Source: Thermoplasmata archaeon (GTDB taxonomy: Archaea > Thermoplasmatota > E2 > UBA202 > JdFR-43). Taken from it: a stretch of 5,904 nucleotides of DNA. Location: contig QMSU01000072.1 of assembly GCA_003650975.1 (NCBI GenBank), positions 1 through 5,904 of the forward strand. Reading direction: 5' to 3'. Below are positions 1 through 4,578 of this stretch, piece by piece. Under the pieces are notes generated by a model. That model saw only the letters and a program-made list of their open reading frames with translations. It was not told the origin of the DNA and ran no database searches. Both the position numbers and the translations under genes were made by a program. Position 1 is the stretch's first letter, and each line of letters opens with the position of its first letter.

Positions 1-78
1 TGTCATTTGGCGGAGAAGGTGCAGGGAGAGATGGGATGCCCCTAGGAGGAGAGAATACACCTTCCCTATCGCCTGACA
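1..78. repeat. Three-tier inverted repeat at the window's left edge
   Basis: Three arm pairs nest in register: TGTCA (1-5) with TGACA (74-78), GGCG (9-12) with CGCC (70-73), and AAGGTG (16-21) with CACCTT (58-63), with internal loops TTT/none and GAG/CCCTAT. The stretch is much more GC-rich than the genes around it. It lies beyond the T-rich tract after the JAB gene, so it may be a separate structured RNA or part of a gene from the left. All three plus-strand frames are open for at least 14 codons here, so a plus-strand gene tail cannot be excluded. Function unknown. Confidence 0.4.
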
Positions 79-91
79 AAAAAAGAAAAAA
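78..91 (-). terminator. T-rich terminator after the JAB gene
   Basis: Four bases past the JAB stop codon, the minus strand reads TTTTTTCTTTTTTT. T-runs of this kind, without an obligatory hairpin, are the usual intrinsic termination signal of archaeal RNA polymerase. It is the first strong one after the start of the ubiquitin-like operon apart from the tract at 2427-2439. Confidence 0.65.
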
Positions 92-95
92 GAGA

Positions 96-674
96 TTAAT
101 AAAAGTATCTTATGTAGTCAGAGTAGCATTCGAAATCGTCTTCTAAGTATCTTGACTTTTTTGATTTGTACTTCACAGGCTTTGTATATTTCTCCTTTAT
201 TTTTGATAAATCAATTTCCTCAACTTCCTCCAGGAACAAAATTTCTACATCACATTCCACCTGCAACAGCAGTTTTTCAGTAAGCTGTAGAGATATTACT
301 GCATCATCGAATTTCTTGTCCGTGTAGAGTAGACTACAATCGAAATGAGCATTTATACTCTCTTCATCAGAACTTGAAAATCTGGAACTTCTGCTGAATG
401 GATGCGAGTGTATTATTACGTTATAGCCTTCCATCTTGTATTTTGTCAAATCTTCGAGATAGTCAACACTTGAATACCCTACCTCTTGTTCTGGTATCTC
501 GAATTTATCAGACACATAAAACCCGTCCTCCTGCCACCGCCCCTTTGCGACTATGGAAAATTCTTTCTCTCCAACCTGGCTCTGAATGTAGTTACATACT
601 GAAAGTATCTTTGGATGAACATAGATTGTTGGCTTCTTAATTATTTTCAAACCACTATCCCAAACATCTTTCAT
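96..674 (-). CDS. JAB/JAMM-family metalloprotease (deubiquitinase-like, PRTRC protein A-like)
   Basis: A 192-residue protein carrying a complete JAMM zinc-protease signature: HSHP at residues 89-92, seven residues, then Ser100-x-x-Asp103. Glu38 in the EKEFSIVAKG segment is the likely catalytic glutamate. JAMM enzymes of this kind hydrolyse isopeptide or peptide bonds at the C-terminus of ubiquitin-like proteins, so this is the expected removal or maturation enzyme for the small modifier encoded upstream. The start is well fixed: GGAGGTGA lies 5 nt before the ATG. The frame of the preceding E1 gene, if read through its TAA, ends in an ATGA overlap with this start, as expected for coupled translation. 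The C-terminal 40 residues are rich in Lys, Asp and Tyr and not recognised. No signal peptide or membrane segment; cytoplasmic. The catalytic assignment is from the motif; the substrate is inferred from the operon. Confidence 0.92.
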   Translation of the reverse strand: MKDVWDSGLKIIKKPTIYVHPKILSVCNYIQSQVGEKEFSIVAKGRWQEDGFYVSDKFEIPEQEVGYSSVDYLEDLTKYKMEGYNVIIHSHPFSRSSRFSSSDEESINAHFDCSLLYTDKKFDDAVISLQLTEKLLLQVECDVEILFLEEVEEIDLSKIKEKYTKPVKYKSKKSRYLEDDFECYSDYIRYFY

Positions 675-775
675 TTCTTCACCTCCTTCAAACCTTTTTC
701 TAATATCTTTATCAAATCTCTCATATCGAAGCTAAATATTTTCTCTGTATTTATCTGCATACTCGGAACACATAC
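671..775 (-). pseudogene. In-frame continuation of the E1 frame past a TAA stop
   Basis: Directly after the E1 stop codon (TAA, 776-778) the same frame stays open for 34 codons, with a protein-like composition (VCVPSMQINTEKIFSF, then a helix-like MRDLIKILEKGLKEVKK), and closes with a TGA that overlaps the JAB ATG by 4 nt. This tidy ATGA junction suggests that the ancestral E1 gene ended at 671 and that the TAA is a recent nonsense change, a sequence error or a readthrough site. A restart at the internal ATG (722-724), giving 17 residues, is possible but lacks a clear ribosome binding site. Confidence 0.6.
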
Positions 776-1327
776 TTACAGCGTAATTATCGAAGCAAGG
801 AATTGAGGAGGCACAAGCCACGATGGTGTTATTGTATATGTTACTGGTTCATCCCCCCAGACCGTATCCAGATTTCTGTTTATGTGTATTGTAACCTTAT
901 AACCATCGTATCCGCATGTTATAACCTTTGCCTTCTTCTCAATTTCTTCTGGTAAACCGCTGATTGAATCCCTGCAATCAATGATAACCTCGCATTGTTT
1001 GATTATATCCATCTCTATTTCATTACAATCCTCTATTTTTTTGGGTATCGGTACAACCTCTGTATCCATTCTACGCAATGCAATGAAGCTGAGAAGTGCA
1101 TTAACCTTTTCAATCCCAACCTGACTTACTGTGAATGGTATTCTATTGAGATTGTGGTACTCTATTTTATCATGGTCTACCAGAACAAGCTTTTTCACTC
1201 CAGTCAATGCAAGATTGATAGCTACCCAACTGCCAACCCCACCGCATCCGATAACACATGCCGACTTCGGTATTTTCAGACGTAAGCTGGCTTGCCTATT
1301 ATACAATTCATCCATATCATTCAACAT
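776..1327 (-). CDS. ThiF/E1-like ubiquitin-activating enzyme (PRTRC ThiF-like), probably truncated
   Basis: A 183-residue Rossmann-fold adenylating enzyme of the ThiF/MoeB/E1 family. Visible marks in order: the N-terminal YNRQ (9-12), whose Arg contacts ATP in MoeB-type dimers; the nucleotide-binding GCGGVG (27-32); DHDKIEYHNLNR (51-62), the D-x-D...NLNR segment; Lys74 in GIEKVNAL; and IIDCRD (115-120), the family's D-x-x-D element. Such enzymes adenylate the C-terminus of a ubiquitin-like protein and may pass it on as a thioester. The zinc-binding Cys pairs of MoeB are absent and no catalytic Cys is obvious (Cys101, 112, 118 and 138 are candidates). Translation starts 11 nt inside the E2 gene, with GGGGTG about 7 nt upstream, so it is coupled to E2. 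At 183 residues it is short for the family, and the frame resumes after its TAA (see 671-775). The C-terminal PPQFLAS helix appears cut mid-way. Confidence 0.9.
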   Translation of the reverse strand: MLNDMDELYNRQASLRLKIPKSACVIGCGGVGSWVAINLALTGVKKLVLVDHDKIEYHNLNRIPFTVSQVGIEKVNALLSFIALRRMDTEVVPIPKKIEDCNEIEMDIIKQCEVIIDCRDSISGLPEEIEKKAKVITCGYDGYKVTIHINRNLDTVWGDEPVTYTITPSWLVPPQFLASIITL

Positions 1328-2414
1328 CCCATACCACCCCCTCTTCTTCTAGCATATTTCCATCTACTGCTTCCCTTAACTCATGGGTAGCTTCTACATC
1401 ATAGGCAGATTCAAGATTGCAGGTCTTCAGTAAATCTACAACCTTTTCAATAACTTCGCTGATGGGCTTTCCATCCAGGTCTCCTATACATACAGATTGC
1501 CCTCTGCAATTTGGATGATACGCCCTGCTACATTTCACATAATCATTGAATATTCTTGGAGCTATGTATATCCTCAATCCAGATACATAGAATTTTTTGT
1601 CATCATCCAGACGGTAAAGTCTACCATAGCATTTGACCCTATTTGCATATATTCTTTTGGTATATTTTAACCACTCTCCTTCAATTTTCCAGTCTTTCTT
1701 CAGCTTAAATGCAGATTTCAATCCTTCAATAAATCCGTTTTGTCTTTCTGCTTCTATGTTTCTCCTGAGATTTTTGATTTCGTAATCAAAAGCCTCTTTC
1801 AAATCACTGATAATTATTCTTTCCTTCGCTAGCATGTTTTTGATTTCTGCCCTGAAGCTATCCATTACCTCTTTTATATATCGTTCTTTGTCAAATTCAA
1901 CCTTTATTTCTTTTATCTTATATGGGTTGATTGCTTTTATAATTCTCAAAAATTTATCCTCGATAACCCCTTCATGCGAGTACCTGTATTTTTTTACAAA
2001 TTCGACAAAGTCTACTGGAAATGGCTTGCTATTATGGTAAAAATCTGTGAGATGGAGATTCCCAAGGGTATCAACGAGACCAATGTGTAATCCCTTCTCA
2101 TCGAATATTTTCACAATTGCATAATCATAAATATCTGAAAATTTGTTGTCATATTCAACAGCTCCATCAAATGCAAAATTTTCCCTTTTTTCTATTGTAT
2201 GGTGAGGTGTTACCAGCAACCCCTTTGATTTATATCTGTAAACTGCATCGCCAAACGCAAAAACAATTTTTTTACTAAGACTCTCTTCATGAAATCTATC
2301 ATATCCTTGCAGATAAAAATCATAGTCTGGAAGGGCATCGCTTAACTCTCTCTTGCTCATTCCAATTGATTTAAAAAATCGCTCCTTCTCATGTGGATTA
2401 CCATATACCGCCAT
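1317..2414 (-). CDS. E2-like conjugating enzyme with long N-terminal extension (PRTRC protein B-like)
   Basis: 365 residues. The C-terminal part (about 255-350) looks like a ubiquitin-conjugating E2 core: YHPNCRGQSVCIGDL places HPN at 300-302 and the presumed thioester cysteine at 309, near the classical HPN-x7-C spacing (here x6), followed by a helix (PISEVIEKVVDLLK). Cys303, directly after HPN, is an extra reactive candidate. Residues 1-150 are not recognised with certainty, but the beta-rich AVYRYKSKGLLVTPHHTI segment (57-74) resembles, from memory, the N-terminal half of bacterial PRTRC protein B. Residues 170-240 are highly charged and helical, probably a coiled-coil insert. Role: would accept the modifier from the E1-like protein and pass it to a target. 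The start is fixed by GGAGGTGAT three bases before the ATG. The gene follows Ubl after a 35-nt hairpin gap and overlaps E1 by 11 nt. No RING-type E3 is present nearby. Confidence 0.83.
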   Translation of the reverse strand: MAVYGNPHEKERFFKSIGMSKRELSDALPDYDFYLQGYDRFHEESLSKKIVFAFGDAVYRYKSKGLLVTPHHTIEKRENFAFDGAVEYDNKFSDIYDYAIVKIFDEKGLHIGLVDTLGNLHLTDFYHNSKPFPVDFVEFVKKYRYSHEGVIEDKFLRIIKAINPYKIKEIKVEFDKERYIKEVMDSFRAEIKNMLAKERIIISDLKEAFDYEIKNLRRNIEAERQNGFIEGLKSAFKLKKDWKIEGEWLKYTKRIYANRVKCYGRLYRLDDDKKFYVSGLRIYIAPRIFNDYVKCSRAYHPNCRGQSVCIGDLDGKPISEVIEKVVDLLKTCNLESAYDVEATHELREAVDGNMLEEEGVVWDVE

Positions 2415-2417
2415 GTT

Positions 2418-2426
2418 ATCACCTCC
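2418..2426 (-). promoter_or_regulatory. Ribosome binding site of the E2-like gene
   Basis: GGAGGTGAT on the minus strand, three bases before the ATG, is a near-perfect match to the archaeal anti-Shine-Dalgarno sequence. It allows independent translation of E2 after the hairpin at 2440-2465. Confidence 0.8.
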
Positions 2427-2465
2427 AAAAAAGAAGAAGGGCTAAGGGATTAAAACCCCTTAGCC
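2427..2465 (-). terminator. Terminator/attenuator-like hairpin between Ubl and E2
   Basis: On the minus strand a perfect 9-bp stem, GGCTAAGGG/CCCTTAGCC (2457-2465 with 2440-2448), encloses an 8-nt loop and is followed by a pyrimidine tract ending in TTTTTT (2427-2432). The 5' arm lies in the last codons of the ubiquitin-like gene and its TAA falls in the loop, so a ribosome finishing that gene would melt the stem. Likely effect, by inference: partial termination or RNA 3'-end protection, giving more modifier than enzyme. Confidence 0.6.
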
Positions 2466-2680
2466 TCGTTGTATTCCTTTATGAAAACTTCTCCGCTTCT
2501 TGGGAAATCAGAGGCACTCAGGGCATTTCCATCCTCGTCCTCAACTATGAACTTTTTGATACCTCTGCTCCTGGCGACCTCTTTGATTTTCTCTGCCGTT
2601 ATCTCGCCTTCTACAGATACAGTCTCCCCAGAAGGGAGATGTATCACATTCTCCTCAGATACTTCCCAAACCTCTTCCAT
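2450..2680 (-). CDS. Small ubiquitin-like (beta-grasp) protein, PRTRC protein C-like
   Basis: 76 residues, acidic. The predicted pattern is strand (VIHLPSG, 12-18), strand (ETVSVEG, 19-25), helix (TAEKIKEVARSRG, 28-40), strand (KKFIVEDEDG, 42-51), turn (ALSASDFP, 53-60) and final strand (GEVFIKEYN, 63-71), which fits the beta-grasp ubiquitin fold. Size, acidic character and position ahead of E2, E1 and JAB genes all point to the protein modifier of this system. It ends in NEAKGF and lacks the C-terminal Gly-Gly of ubiquitin, SAMP and Urm1, so direct activation by adenylation is not assured; a single Gly precedes the last Phe. The start has GAGGAGGAGAG 3 nt upstream. An upstream extension in frame (to the TAG at 2762) is open but has no start codon and lies in a GC-rich structured region. 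The Ubl assignment rests on fold pattern and neighbours rather than a strict motif. Confidence 0.72.
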   Translation of the reverse strand: MEEVWEVSEENVIHLPSGETVSVEGEITAEKIKEVARSRGIKKFIVEDEDGNALSASDFPRSGEVFIKEYNEAKGF

Positions 2681-2761
2681 TTTCTCTCCTCCTCTTTTGC
2701 AGGAATTTCTATACCGCCCCTGCTGGCGGTTGCTGGGATTCCGCCCAGCCCGTCGTGGAGA
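2681..2761 (-). promoter_or_regulatory. GC-rich structured RNA segment ahead of the ubiquitin-like gene
   Basis: An 81-nt gap, strongly GC-rich in its upstream part. In plus coordinates two hairpins stand side by side: CCGCC/GGCGG (2714-2718, 2725-2729) and GCTGGG/CCCAGC (2732-2737, 2744-2749). A competing fold pairs GCTGGCGG (2722-2729) with CCGCCCAGC (2741-2749, one bulged C), which excludes both. Two mutually exclusive folds about 30 nt before a ribosome binding site look like a cis-regulatory switch, but no known riboswitch class is recognised. It could also be an RNA-processing site separating the tiny genes from Ubl. Confidence 0.45.
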
Positions 2762-2854
2762 CTAAAAGAACAACCCTAACTCCTTTTTCTCCTTTTCTAT
2801 CTCAAAATATACTGGCTCAAATTCTCTCGGTATCTGCTCAAAGTCTGTTATCAA
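2762..2854 (-). CDS. Small protein of 30 codons with a PIP-box-like C-terminus
   Basis: A TTG start preceded by GGGGGTGAT (three bases between) opens a 30-codon frame. The product is acidic and amphipathic, beginning ITDFEQIPREFEPVYFEI and ending KEKKELGLFF. The terminal KKELGLFF resembles the PCNA-interacting (PIP) motif, Q-x-x-hydrophobic-x-x-aromatic-aromatic, with Lys in place of Gln as sometimes accepted in archaeal partners. A peptide that binds the sliding clamp would suit a replicon-borne element, but this is inference from eight residues. It starts 11 nt after the preceding tiny gene. Its TAG is in frame with the ubiquitin-like gene 81 nt downstream. No homologue recognised; supported mainly by the strong ribosome binding site. 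Confidence 0.5.
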   Translation of the reverse strand: MITDFEQIPREFEPVYFEIEKEKKELGLFF

Positions 2855-2865
2855 AATATCACCCC

Positions 2866-2946
2866 CTATGTGTCTTCTATAATTTCTGTCGGTTCTTCAG
2901 AAACTCTAGCCTTCTGGTAGTATAAAAATTCTATATAGTCTTTCAT
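2866..2946 (-). CDS. Tiny hypothetical protein, 26 codons, first gene of the Ubl operon
   Basis: ATG start with a purine-rich GGGAGAG 6 nt upstream; the product begins MKDYIEFLYYQKARVSEE and is acidic towards its end. No recognised domain, signal or membrane segment. It is the first plausible frame after the operon's promoter and leader hairpins and lies 11 nt before the next tiny gene, whose ribosome binding site overlaps its stop codon. That arrangement suggests translational coupling. It could be a leader peptide rather than a functional protein; composition and spacing are the only support. Confidence 0.4.
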   Translation of the reverse strand: MKDYIEFLYYQKARVSEEPTEIIEDT

Positions 2947-2963
2947 TTCTATCTCTCCCTACA

Positions 2964-3000
2964 CCTGGGGTATGAGGTATAAACCTCATACCCTTTCAGG
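2964..3000. repeat. Strong 11-bp hairpin (plus a 4-bp outer tier) before the first small gene
   Basis: GGGTATGAGGT (2968-2978) and ACCTCATACCC (2983-2993) form a perfect 11-bp stem with loop ATAA; CCTG (2964-2967) and CAGG (2997-3000) extend it past a 3-nt TTT bulge. In the minus-strand transcript it sits about 20 nt before the first small gene's ATG, in the operon leader. It lacks a following T-run on the minus strand, so a leader regulatory or RNA-stability element is more likely than a terminator; a palindromic protein site is also possible. Confidence 0.6.
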
Positions 3001-3043
3001 CTAGGAGGAGTGGTGAGGAGACTAGGATAAAAAGGAGACTAAT

Positions 3044-3103
3044 GGGAGGGAGGCGGAGGGTTATCACTAACAATAATAAGTATGCTCCCGCCTCCTTTCT
3101 CCC
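3044..3103. repeat. Two-tier hairpin at the predicted 5' end of the Ubl operon transcript
   Basis: GGAGGCGG (3049-3056) pairs with CCGCCTCC (3088-3095), and GGGAG (3044-3048) pairs with CTCCC (3099-3103) past a TTT bulge: 13 bp in all, around a 31-nt loop. The transcript expected from the TATA box at 3115-3131 would begin inside the right arm, so the mRNA would start with a GC-rich stem. Such 5' stems often protect mRNA or control access to downstream sites; here the role is inferred. Confidence 0.5.
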
Positions 3104-3114
3104 AAAAGAATCGC

Positions 3115-3138
3115 TTTATATATTTATATAGTTTGGGG
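3115..3138 (-). promoter_or_regulatory. TATA/BRE-like promoter of the Ubl operon
   Basis: On the minus strand CCCCAAAC is followed at once by TATATAAATATATAAA: a purine-containing BRE-like element and a strong archaeal TATA box. A start site about 25 bp downstream falls near 3095-3103. It lies after the ParB gene's terminator, giving the downstream genes their own promoter. The AT run is symmetric enough to read on the plus strand too, but there is no gene that way. Confidence 0.65.
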
Positions 3139-3173
3139 TATATAGAATTATGCATAAAATCAACACAACAAAA

Positions 3174-3192
3174 AATGTTTACATGTGTAAAC
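3174..3192. promoter_or_regulatory. parS-like palindrome, copy 1 (downstream of the ParB-like gene)
   Basis: The 19-bp word AATGTTTACATGTGTAAAC is shared exactly with copy 2 at 4729-4747; the core GTTTACATGTGTAAAC has 7-bp arms around a central TG. It resembles the bacterial parS consensus TGTTTCACGTGAAACA in length and end sequences. Exact duplication on both sides of a ParB-type gene suggests these are its binding sites. This copy lies between the ParB terminator and the Ubl operon promoter, so bound protein could also regulate that promoter. Confidence 0.65.
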
Positions 3193-3220
3193 TCAAAAAT
3201 TCGAATAAAAAAATAAAAAG
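3193..3220 (-). terminator. T-rich terminator after the ParB-like gene
   Basis: Immediately past the TAA stop the minus strand reads CTTTTTATTTTTTTATTCG and then AATTTTTG, several T-runs in tandem and a typical archaeal termination region. It separates the ParB-like gene from the Ubl operon transcriptionally. Confidence 0.7.
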
Positions 3221-3221
3221 A

Positions 3222-4574
3222 TTAGGAAGAGATAGCTTTAAGTTGTTTTTCTAGCTCCTTTTTTTCTCCCTTAAGTCTTTCTAGCTTTGCCTCATATTGC
3301 TTAACGTTGTTTATAATCGCTTGATACTCTTTTATCTTTGCTTTGAGTTGTGCGATTTCTTCTAGTATCGCTTTTCTTTGCTCTAATGTTCTTGTGAATC
3401 TTTCGACTTCTTTCTTTCTGGCTTTATAGTTATTGATTATATCTGCGTACTTCTCTTTGTATTTCTCTATCTTCTTTGCTATACTTTCCTTTTCTTTCTG
3501 TAGCCTCTCTATTTGTCTCTCTTTCTCTTTCTTTACTTTCTCATCTCTTTGTATGCTCTTTATAGCCTCTGCGATTTTTCTGCTCTGCTCCAAAAGTGTT
3601 GCTTTTCTCTTTTGTAGCTCTTTTATCTGCTCTGTTACCTTTGCTATCTCATTTAGTATCTTTGTTTGTTCTTTCGTTAGCTCTGAGAGTGTCTTAGTAT
3701 CAACCTTTATGCTTTGTGCTTCTTTTTGTAGTCTCTCTATCTCTTGTTTTACCTCTTCTTGTCTCTTAAGGAGTGGGTAGTACTCAGTCTCTACGATTGA
3801 AAGCTCTTTGATAAGACCTTGTATCTCTTTGTTTTCTTTTGTTCTTACTTTGAAATCAATTGTCTTTACTTCTAGAAGTCTCTCTTCCATCCTTCTTTTG
3901 AGACTTTCAATCTCTCTGGGTAATTTCTTAGCCTCTGAGATTCTCTTTTCTAACTCTTGTATCTGTTGTTCTTTAGCTTCAATCTCTGCTCTTATCTTTA
4001 GCTCTTTCTTTTTCTCTGCGGTTATCTTTGCGGTTTCTAGAACGGTTTTCTTTGATACTTCTTTGATAACTTCTTTCTTTACTTCTTGTGGTAGTTTTTG
4101 AAGCTCTCTAGCCTGGTAAACGGTTATCTTTCCTTCTCTAACAGCCTTCTCTATCGTTTCATCTTTGAAAATGGCTAGGTGCTGGGAAATCCATGCCTTT
4201 GATTTTTGTATCTTTGTAGCTATTTCATCGTAGCTTAATCCATATCCCTCATTTAGAATCTTTAGTACCCTGGCGGTGTCATAATCACTAAGCTCCTGGC
4301 GGTGTATATCCGCTCTGAACCCAGTAATTAATCCCTGTTTTTCGTCTATATCCAATACTTGTACTGGTATCTTTTTTATCCCTAGCTCTTTGTATGCTAG
4401 AAATCTCAGGTATCCATCCACGATTTTTCCATCCTTTGTTATTGTTATCTGGTATATCAATCCGTTCTTCTGTATATCTCTCTTAAGCTCCTCTAGTTTG
4501 TCTTTGTCTATCGCTAGCCTCTGGAAGATAGGTTCTCCTATCTTCCCTATTTCTATTTCCTGTACTTCTCTCAT
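3222..4574 (-). CDS. ParB/Spo0J-like DNA-binding protein with long coiled-coil tail
   Basis: 450 residues. The N-terminal ParB domain (about 1-95) has the expected order: VDGYLRFLAYKELG (52-65), at the place of the GERRxRA nucleotide-binding motif, and ADIHRQEL (88-95), at the place of ENIQRE. A helix-turn-helix follows at about 113-136 (LSYDEIATKIQKSKAWISQH), as in Spo0J/KorB. From about 180 to the end the chain is almost entirely Lys/Glu-rich heptad coiled coil, far longer than the usual ParB dimerisation tail. Both nucleotide motifs are diverged (one Arg kept in GYLRFLA), so CTP-clamp behaviour cannot be assumed. It is expected to bind the palindromes at 3174 and 4729 and act in partition or in nucleoprotein assembly. 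No ParA is visible. The start has GGGAGGAGAG 4 nt before the ATG. The gene has its own promoter and terminator, with an inverted repeat over the TATA box suggesting autoregulation. In PRTRC cassettes a ParB-family protein accompanies the same Ubl enzymes. Confidence 0.88.
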   Translation of the reverse strand: MREVQEIEIGKIGEPIFQRLAIDKDKLEELKRDIQKNGLIYQITITKDGKIVDGYLRFLAYKELGIKKIPVQVLDIDEKQGLITGFRADIHRQELSDYDTARVLKILNEGYGLSYDEIATKIQKSKAWISQHLAIFKDETIEKAVREGKITVYQARELQKLPQEVKKEVIKEVSKKTVLETAKITAEKKKELKIRAEIEAKEQQIQELEKRISEAKKLPREIESLKRRMEERLLEVKTIDFKVRTKENKEIQGLIKELSIVETEYYPLLKRQEEVKQEIERLQKEAQSIKVDTKTLSELTKEQTKILNEIAKVTEQIKELQKRKATLLEQSRKIAEAIKSIQRDEKVKKEKERQIERLQKEKESIAKKIEKYKEKYADIINNYKARKKEVERFTRTLEQRKAILEEIAQLKAKIKEYQAIINNVKQYEAKLERLKGEKKELEKQLKAISS

Positions 4575-4578
4575 TTTT

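Noticed and set aside
675..778. In-frame link from an ATG at 767-769 through a TAG into the JAB gene (N-terminal extension)
   Set aside because: JAB has an excellent ribosome binding site at its own ATG, and the competing E1 frame explains this stretch better.
2695..2760. GC-rich segment considered as a tRNA, hammerhead, HDV-like or fluoride riboswitch
   Set aside because: There is no acceptor/T-arm arrangement, no conserved catalytic core and no pseudoknot match; only two hairpins and one alternative pairing are supported.
2393..2779. Long plus-strand frames opposite Ubl and the GC-rich segment, also opposite E1, E2, ParB and radical SAM
   Set aside because: They are antisense images of the real minus-strand genes; none has a ribosome binding site, promoter or recognisable motif.
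2996..3073. 25-codon minus-strand hydrophobic frame in the leader, resembling a small membrane peptide
   Set aside because: The Leu/Pro/Ser-rich product is what any pyrimidine-rich strand encodes; it needs a TTG or GTG start with a distant ribosome binding site.
2964..3103. 3-nt bulges in the leader hairpins considered as kink-turns (box C/D type)
   Set aside because: The tandem G-A pairs required next to the bulge are missing in both orientations.
3042..3131. 29-codon plus-strand frame (MGGRRRVITNNNK...) with GGAG four bases upstream
   Set aside because: It runs through both arms of the leader hairpin and into the TATA box of the minus-strand operon; no plus-strand promoter is evident, and the purine-rich strand produces such frames by chance.
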